In this document: positions 58,685-64,000 of the stretch, one piece after another
Layout of the letters: the number at the start of each line of letters is the position of its first letter
Numbering within the stretch: the first letter of the stretch is position 1
From: Phenylobacterium sp.
GTDB lineage: Bacteria; Pseudomonadota; Alphaproteobacteria; Caulobacterales; Caulobacteraceae
Assembly (NCBI RefSeq): GCF_022402485.1
Contig: NZ_JAKRSA010000031.1
Span: 61,252-125,251, forward strand
Direction of reading: 5' to 3'
DNA: 64,000 bases
The notes under the pieces: model-generated
What the model was told of the DNA's origin: nothing
What the model saw: only the letters and a program-made list of their open reading frames with translations
Databases searched by the model: none
Position numbers and translations under genes: made by a program

Positions 58685-61063
58685 ATGAAGTTCACCCTGT
58701 CCTGGCTCAAGGAACACCTGGAAACCCAGGCCACTGTCGATCAGGTGGTCGAGGCCATGACCATGGCCGGCCTGGAGGTGGAGCATGTGGAAAATCCGGC
58801 GGCCAAGCTGGCAGCCTTCTCCGTGGCCAAGATCGTCGAGGCGGTGCAGCACCCCAACGCCGACCGTCTGCGGGTCTGCCAGGTGGACACCAGGGACGGC
58901 CGCAAGGAGATCGTCTGCGGCGCCCCCAATGCGCGGCCTGGCCTGACCACCATCTATGCGCCGCTGGGCGCCTATGTGCCGGGCTCCGGTATTACGCTGG
59001 AGGCCCGCCCGGTGCGCGGGGTGGTGTCCAACGGCATGCTTTGCTCGGCCTCAGAACTGGAAGCCGCCGAGGAGTCCGACGGCATCATGGAGCTGCCCGG
59101 AGATCTCGCCGTCGGGACCTCAGCCGCCGAGGCGCTCGGCCTGGAGGCCGTGATCGATTTCGAAGTCACCCCGAACCGTCCTGACTGGCTGGGAGTGGTT
59201 GGCATCGCCCGCGACCTTGCGGCCGCCGGCCTCGGCACGCTGCAGGATCCGTCGGTCGCCCCGGTGGCAGGCACCTTCCCCTGCCCGGTCTCGATCCGCC
59301 TCGACAGTCCAGAAGCCTGCCCGATTTTTGCTGGACGGCTGATCCGCGGCGTCAGGAACGGGCCCTCGCCCACCTGGCTGCAGCAGAAGCTGGTCTCCAT
59401 CGGCCTGCGCCCCATCAACACCCTGGTGGATGTCACCAACCTCATCTCCTACGACCGCGCCCGCCCCCTTCACGTCTATGACGCCGCCAAGTTGTCGGGG
59501 GGGGTGATCGAGGCCCGCCTGGGGCGTGAGGGTGAGCGCCTTGAGGCCCTGGATGGCAAGACCTACGACATCGGCGGCGAGATGTGCGTCATCGCCGACA
59601 GCAGCGGCGCGCGGGCTGTGGGCCTGGGCGGGGTCATGGGCGGCGAGAGCACCGGCTGCTCGGAAGGCACCACCGAGGTGTTTGTCGAGAGCGCCTGGTT
59701 CGATCCGATCCGCACCGCCCAGACCGGCCGCACCACCGGCATCACCTCGGACGCGCAGTACCGCTTCGCCCGTGGGGTCGACCCGGGCTTTGTGATCGAC
59801 GGCCTGGAGCTGGCGACGCGGCTGATCCTGGAGCTTTGCGGTGGCGAGGCCTCAGAGATTCTGGTGGCCGGCCAAGCGCCTGCGGCGCCGGGGCCTATCA
59901 CCTTCGACCGGGCCTATGTGCGCCAGCTGTCGGGCCTGACCCTGAGCGAGGCCCGGATTGATCAGATCCTGCGGGACCTGGGATTTGCCGTGGATGGCAG
60001 CCAAGTGACGCCGCCGACCTGGCGCCGCGATGTGGAAGGCCGTGCCGATCTGGTGGAGGAGGTGGCGCGGATCGAGGGCTTCGCCGCCCTGCCCGCCGAG
60101 CCCCTTCCGGAGATGCCCAGACCCGCCGGCGGCGTGCTCAGCGTGCGCCAGGCTCGCATGCGCGCCGCACGACGGGCCATGGCCGCCATGGGCTATGCGG
60201 AGACCGTGAGCTGGAGCTTCATGCCCCGGGCAGCGGCGCGGCTGTTCGGCGGTGGCGATGACGCCCTGATGATCGCCAATCCGATCTCGGCGGACCTGGA
60301 CTGCATGCGGCCCTCGGTCCTGCCCAATCTGGTCGAGGCGGCCGGGCGCAACGCCCGCAAGGGCTTTGCCGATGTCGCCCTGTTCGAGATCGGCCCCATC
60401 TATCGCGGCGACCAGCCCGCCGATCAGTCCGCCGTGGTGGCCGGCCTAGTTGCGCCCCACGCGCCGCGGCGCTGGGATGGGGGGGGCGAGGATCCTCTGT
60501 TTGCCCTGAAGGCCGACCTGATGGCGCTGCTTGAGGAATTGGGCGCGCCGTCGCTGCAGACGGCTCAGGGGTCCTCGGCATCATGGTGGCATCCCGGGCG
60601 TTCAGCGCGCCTGCAGCTGGGGCCCAAGACCGTGGTCGCCGAGTTTGGCGAGCTTCACCCACAGGTGCTCAAGGCCTTGGATGTGGCAGGCCCTGTACTG
60701 GCCTTTGAGCTCAATTTCGACGCCCTGCCCGAGGGCAAGCGCAAGGCGGTAAAGACCAAGCCCGCCCTGTCACTGTCGCCGCACATGCCGCTCAGCCGGG
60801 ACTTCGCCTTTGTGGTGGACGAGGCGGTGGCGGCCGGCGACCTCGTCCGGGCCGTGGCCAGCGCCGACAAGACGCTGATCGCCCAGACACGGGTGTTTGA
60901 TGTCTATCGTGGAGCCAGCCTGGGCGACGGGGTAAAGTCCCTGGCGGTGGAGATCCTGATCCAGCCGCAGGACCACACCCTGGGCGAAGCCGAGATCGAG
61001 GCCCTGTCGGCCAAGGTCGTTGCGGCGGCCGCTAAGGCTGTGGGCGCAAAGCTGCGAAGCTAG
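58685..61063 (+). CDS. pheT: Phenylalanyl-tRNA synthetase beta subunit
   Basis: A 792-residue Phe[21 protein letters not shown] start, tRNA-binding OB fold (about 40-150; [14 protein letters not shown]), B3/B4 editing region (about 215-390, with [16 protein letters not shown]), B5 domain, a class-II-like core, and a C-terminal anticodon-binding FDX-ACB domain ([18 protein letters not shown] onwards). The intergenic 112 bases after pheS hold no gene. Confidence 0.98.
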   Translation: MKFTLSWLKEHLETQATVDQVVEAMTMAGLEVEHVENPAAKLAAFSVAKIVEAVQHPNADRLRVCQVDTRDGRKEIVCGAPNARPGLTTIYAPLGAYVPGSGITLEARPVRGVVSNGMLCSASELEAAEESDGIMELPGDLAVGTSAAEALGLEAVIDFEVTPNRPDWLGVVGIARDLAAAGLGTLQDPSVAPVAGTFPCPVSIRLDSPEACPIFAGRLIRGVRNGPSPTWLQQKLVSIGLRPINTLVDVTNLISYDRARPLHVYDAAKLSGGVIEARLGREGERLEALDGKTYDIGGEMCVIADSSGARAVGLGGVMGGESTGCSEGTTEVFVESAWFDPIRTAQTGRTTGITSDAQYRFARGVDPGFVIDGLELATRLILELCGGEASEILVAGQAPAAPGPITFDRAYVRQLSGLTLSEARIDQILRDLGFAVDGSQVTPPTWRRDVEGRADLVEEVARIEGFAALPAEPLPEMPRPAGGVLSVRQARMRAARRAMAAMGYAETVSWSFMPRAAARLFGGGDDALMIANPISADLDCMRPSVLPNLVEAAGRNARKGFADVALFEIGPIYRGDQPADQSAVVAGLVAPHAPRRWDGGGEDPLFALKADLMALLEELGAPSLQTAQGSSASWWHPGRSARLQLGPKTVVAEFGELHPQVLKALDVAGPVLAFELNFDALPEGKRKAVKTKPALSLSPHMPLSRDFAFVVDEAVAAGDLVRAVASADKTLIAQTRVFDVYRGASLGDGVKSLAVEILIQPQDHTLGEAEIEALSAKVVAAAAKAVGAKLRS

Positions 61064-61069
61064 GTCGAA

Positions 61070-61091
61070 GGGCGCGGCGATGGCCGCGCCC
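61070..61091. terminator. Hairpin between convergent pheT and DUF1134 genes
   Basis: Perfect 9-bp stem gggcgcggc/gccgcgccc with a 4-base loop, lying between two convergent genes. No T run on either side, so termination would be inefficient or Rho-aided. Confidence 0.4.
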
Positions 61092-61097
61092 GCCGCC

Positions 61098-61727
61098 TCA
61101 GAACGGGAACAGGTTCCGCTGCCGGCTATAGGCCAGGTAGCCGACATTGGCCCCCAGGCGCAGACCAAAGCCCGCGCGGATCGGGGCCAGGATGATATCG
61201 CTGGCCTTCTGGTAGTTCACCCCCAGGCCGCCAATCAGGTAGGCCGAGCCCTCAACGCCGGGGAAACGCTGATAGATGGCGTCGGGATAGTGCAGGTTGT
61301 AGCAGAGGGTGAAAACCCGGCTGGCATTGGCACCCAGGTCCCAGCCCACGGATGGCCCCTGCCAGAAGACCTCCTGGGTTTGGCGGTTCTTCATATAGAG
61401 TAGGCCGCGCCCGTAGCGGGCACCAATGGTGATCGCCGCAGAGCCCTCTTCGCCGGCGATATAGCCGGTCGGGCGGCCATTCTCGGCAAAGATGCGTTCT
61501 ACCGCGCCGCCAGCCGCCTCGGCGGTGACGCCCAGAAAGTCGGATACGTCCTGGACAATTTCCTCGGGGGAGTAGGTGGCGGCCTGCTGGCCTTCCACCG
61601 GATAGTTGGGATCCTGCCCAAGTGGGGTGCCCCCGGGGGCGGGAGTCTGCTGCGCCGTGGCGCAGCTGGCCAGCCCCGTCGAGCCGGCCACCGCCAATCC
61701 GCTTATGATCAGCTTGCGACGGTCCAT
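61098..61727 (-). CDS. DUF1134 exported protein
   Basis: A 209-residue exported protein: RR-containing signal (MDRRKLIISGLAVAGSTGLA then Ser-Cys, a possible lipobox at Cys22) and a DUF1134 domain from about 55, with YSPEEIVQDVSDFLGVTAEA, ARYGRGLLYMKNRQTQEVFW and SVGWDLGANASRVFTLCYNL. The family is widespread in alphaproteobacteria and of unknown function, related to the YSC84 lipid-binding fold. The ATG at 61727 has GAGGAG upstream; the frame to 61775 is not conserved. Confidence 0.93.
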   Translation of the reverse strand: MDRRKLIISGLAVAGSTGLASCATAQQTPAPGGTPLGQDPNYPVEGQQAATYSPEEIVQDVSDFLGVTAEAAGGAVERIFAENGRPTGYIAGEEGSAAITIGARYGRGLLYMKNRQTQEVFWQGPSVGWDLGANASRVFTLCYNLHYPDAIYQRFPGVEGSAYLIGGLGVNYQKASDIILAPIRAGFGLRLGANVGYLAYSRQRNLFPF

Positions 61728-61845
61728 GTCGTGTTCTCCTCGTGACGGTGGGATCGTCCCGTCTCTCGAAGACATGAATGAGGCAGCTTAGCTTAACGCG
61801 TGATTAAGCATGTTCTGACCGGGTCGTAGGGGCTCGCGGGACGGT

Positions 61846-63369
61846 TCAGCGTCCTTCATCCCAATTCAGGTAAATGGGATTGCCTAGGGCCATGAGAGCT
61901 CCGTTGGAGTCTCGAAGATCAATCCGGATCCAGCCTCGGGTCCCGTCGCTGACACGGGTGAAGGTCCGTTCACCCGTTCCATCGGCCAGGACAAGAACCT
62001 CGCCGCCACCTGCGGACTGCACCACATGGGCGCGGGCTTCGGGGGCATCCTCTGCCGTCACCCGGAAGGTGATTATGGCCCCGGCCGGAGCCTTCAGCAC
62101 CTGCCCCATGCGCGCAAGACTGGTGCCTGAGCGCGCCTCGAGGTCCAGGGCCTTGAGCCCTGAAGGGGTGAGGTCGACAAACACCCGACCCGACCGCAAG
62201 CCCGCCATCAGATCGCCTTGGCTGAGCCGATCTGCGTGAATGACGGTGGCAGGACGGCCCAGGGCACCTGGAGCGCCTGCTGCCCTGTCGGGGTCATGGC
62301 TGTCGCTGCCCGCGATCGCCGTCAGGCGGTGACCGGCGTTCAGCAGGCTCTCCCAGAAGGCGACGCCACTGAGCGGCGACTCGGCCCGGCCCCCGAACGC
62401 CGCCATGGCACCGCCATTGAACACCTCCACAGCGTGAACCTGCGAAACCTCGGCCGCACCGCGCCAGCCGCACCCCATACAGATCTCGCCGGAGGGCATG
62501 CGTGGGTGGTTGATGGAGATCACCGCCCCAAGGGACGCTGCCCTCGCCAGAATGGCGTCGAGGCTCGCCGCGCCGGGTCGTCCCATCTGGAACTCCAGGG
62601 GCGCGGTCAGGCCGAGTAGATTCGCGTGGCCCTCAAAAGTGGTGAGCTCCCGCCCTGGAATCAGCAGGAGGTCATCAAAATAGGGCTGGAGTTCCAGCAG
62701 ACCCTGGGCCTGGGACGCGGCGTTGTGTTCGGTCAAGGCGATGAAATCCAGGCCCCGGTCGGCGGCGGTCTGAACCACGCGGAACAGGGGACAGGGTACG
62801 GTAGCGCCTTTTTGGCTGCGGCAGGTCCCGTCGCTGTGGCCGGAATGGACATGGAGGTCCCCCCGCCACCAGGCCGGGCCCTCCTTGAGCGTCACATCGC
62901 TGAGGGTGGCCGGAGCATCATCGCGCTCCAGCCAGATTTCGGCGGCATATGTGGTGGTGACGCCGGGTCTGAGATTGGGAACCCCAAGGACGAGAGCCCA
63001 GGTTCCTGCGGGCAAGGGGCCAGGAAGATAGCCCGGGGTCGCATGACTGTCAGACAGGATGAAGCGATCGCGGGCACCCCCGCTCCAGCCCCGGAAGCGT
63101 TCTGGATCACGCAGGCCAAGATCCACGGTTGTGCGGTGGGCCGCGCCATCATGACGAAAGACGACACTGATCCGTCCGGTCCTCGGGGGGACCGCAAAGG
63201 GCAGTTCGAGATAGGTTTCATGCTGCGCCCGCGTGAGGACGCCTTCCAGGCGCAGGTCGGCAGGGCGGGTCGACCCCGAAGCCGAGACCGACGACGGCAT
63301 AGCAGCAAGCAGGGCCGCTAGCACCCAAAGTAAGGCACCAGCCACCATCATCCTGCGAAGCCCTAGCAA
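61846..63369 (-). CDS. CehA/McbA-type PHP-domain metallohydrolase, exported
   Basis: A 507-residue protein: signal peptide (residues 8-30, ending SVSASG), a beta domain (about 35-165) and a PHP-fold domain. Metal motifs are GDLHVHSGHSDG (about 170), DFIALTEHNAA, INHPRMPSGE and AGSDSHDPDRAAGA. CehA/McbA enzymes hydrolyse phosphodiesters or carbamate esters such as carbaryl. A C-terminal beta domain (about 420-500) may bind sugar or wall. Substrate unknown. Confidence 0.9.
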   Translation of the reverse strand: MLGLRRMMVAGALLWVLAALLAAMPSSVSASGSTRPADLRLEGVLTRAQHETYLELPFAVPPRTGRISVVFRHDGAAHRTTVDLGLRDPERFRGWSGGARDRFILSDSHATPGYLPGPLPAGTWALVLGVPNLRPGVTTTYAAEIWLERDDAPATLSDVTLKEGPAWWRGDLHVHSGHSDGTCRSQKGATVPCPLFRVVQTAADRGLDFIALTEHNAASQAQGLLELQPYFDDLLLIPGRELTTFEGHANLLGLTAPLEFQMGRPGAASLDAILARAASLGAVISINHPRMPSGEICMGCGWRGAAEVSQVHAVEVFNGGAMAAFGGRAESPLSGVAFWESLLNAGHRLTAIAGSDSHDPDRAAGAPGALGRPATVIHADRLSQGDLMAGLRSGRVFVDLTPSGLKALDLEARSGTSLARMGQVLKAPAGAIITFRVTAEDAPEARAHVVQSAGGGEVLVLADGTGERTFTRVSDGTRGWIRIDLRDSNGALMALGNPIYLNWDEGR

Positions 63370-63406
63370 GGCGAGCCCGGCGCCATGGCGAGCGCCCTTG
63401 GCTGTC

Positions 63407-64000
63407 TTAGAATTCTTCCCAGCCCTCGGCGTCGGTCTGGGGGGCCATCTTCAGGGCGGTCGAGCCACGGGTCTGCAAACGAGGCGCAGGGGCGGGGGCC
63501 GGAGCTTGGCGGGCCGGGGCCGGGGCCGGCGCAGACGTGCGGATCGGCCGGGCGGCGACACTGTCGATGGTGAAGCGGCTGATCAGGCGGCTGAGCTCAT
63601 TGGTGTCCTGCGACAGGGCGCGGCTGGCCGCGGTGGACTCTTCGACCATGGCGGCGTTCTGCTGGGTCATCTGGTCCATCTGATTGACAGCCGTATTGAC
63701 CTCCTGCAGGCCAGTGGCCTGTTCCTGCGCACTGGAGGCGATCTCGCTGACCAGTCCAGTGATCCGGCTGACCTGGCTCACGATGCGGTCCAGGGCGTCG
63801 CCGGTCTTGCCGACCAAACCAACCCCCTGAGAGACCTGCTCGGTGGAGGCGCTGATCAGGGCCTTGATCTCCTTGGCGGCCTCGGCCGAGCGCTGGGCCA
63901 GCGCCCGAACCTCGGAGGCAACCACGGCAAAGCCGCGACCGGCGTCGCCGGCCCGGGCGGCCTCGACCCCGGCGTTCAGCGCCAGCAGGTTGGTCTGGAA
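63407..64000 (-). CDS. Methyl-accepting chemotaxis protein, C-terminal part (continues beyond window)
   Basis: About 197 C-terminal residues are visible. The hairpin tip reads [18 protein letters not shown] and [19 protein letters not shown], the MCP signalling domain; a methylation-helix return ([20 protein letters not shown]) follows. A Pro/Ala-rich tether leads to WEEF, the usual CheR/CheB-docking pentapeptide type. The N-terminal sensor is outside the window. Confidence 0.97.
   Translation of the reverse strand, partial: FQTNLLALNAGVEAARAGDAGRGFAVVASEVRALAQRSAEAAKEIKALISASTEQVSQGVGLVGKTGDALDRIVSQVSRITGLVSEIASSAQEQATGLQEVNTAVNQMDQMTQQNAAMVEESTAASRALSQDTNELSRLISRFTIDSVAARPIRTSAPAPAPARQAPAPAPAPRLQTRGSTALKMAPQTDAEGWEEF

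Overview
This 64 kb window looks like chromosomal DNA of a GC-rich alphaproteobacterium of the Caulobacterales (Caulobacter/Phenylobacterium-like). The evidence is a full-length GcrA cell-cycle regulator, a CdnL/CarD-FdxA-S4 protein-helicase neighbourhood, a double-length dCTP deaminase, DUF1134 and DUF2093 proteins, and CtrA-like and GANTC motifs in front of some genes. No phage, insertion sequence, rRNA or CRISPR array was seen. Two tRNA genes are present: Arg-CCT (+) and Gly-CCC (-).

Layout. 0-3.4 kb: helicase C-terminus, S4 RNA-binding protein, ferredoxin fdxA, cdnL and tRNA-Arg. 3.4-10.3 kb is the most accessory-looking part: a PIN-toxin/antitoxin pair, a TM2 protein with a decayed MauE fragment behind it, a lipoprotein, a glutaredoxin-MauE membrane protein, a CueR-like MerR regulator, a leftward copA-copB-copC copper operon, and an ArsR regulator with a large palindromic operator and a small membrane protein. 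10.3-16.7 kb: small enzymes and regulators (zinc-ribbon protein, PKHD dioxygenase, nitroreductase, aspartic protease, epoxide-hydrolase-like protein, TetR, VOC protein, Dcd). 16.8-23 kb: metZ, then leftward argD-argF-hslO, an ABC-2 permease, and gcrA. 23-25.8 kb: two truncated membrane-protein genes, an acyltransferase, an orphan TumA-like regulator and a GNAT enzyme.

25.9-35.3 kb: xseA, DUF2093, an M23 peptidase (probable CTG start), an LpxL-type acyltransferase, an XRE regulator, hisN, a lysophospholipase-like hydrolase, an SCP2 protein, a PPOX flavoprotein behind a Fur-like palindrome, two tandem exported methyltransferase-fold proteins, and an Hsp20 gene with a sigma-32 promoter and a ROSE-type RNA thermometer. 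35.4-38 kb: two paralogous pentapeptide-repeat proteins. 38-53.4 kb is an envelope-sugar supply block: gpmA, kdsD, phosphomannomutase/phosphoglucomutase, ugd, glmM, glmS, galU, a sqdB-like UDP-sulfoquinovose synthase, an SDR protein, and GT4 and GT9 glycosyltransferases. 53.4-61 kb: translation genes infC (ATT start), rpmI, rplT, pheS and pheT, interrupted by two overlapping MFS transporter genes. 61-64 kb: DUF1134, a CehA/McbA-type PHP metallohydrolase, and the C-terminus of a chemoreceptor that runs off the window.

How the genes work together. The phosphoglucomutase-type enzyme and GalU make UDP-glucose, which Ugd turns into UDP-glucuronate and the SqdB-like enzyme could turn into UDP-sulfoquinovose. 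GlmS and GlmM feed UDP-GlcNAc for peptidoglycan and lipid A. KdsD feeds Kdo, and the GT4/GT9 pair and the LpxL-type enzyme act on LPS. The copper block pairs periplasmic oxidation and sequestration (CopA/B/C) with a metal-thiol sensor and a thiol-redox membrane protein. All calls were made by reading the sequence; no database search was run.
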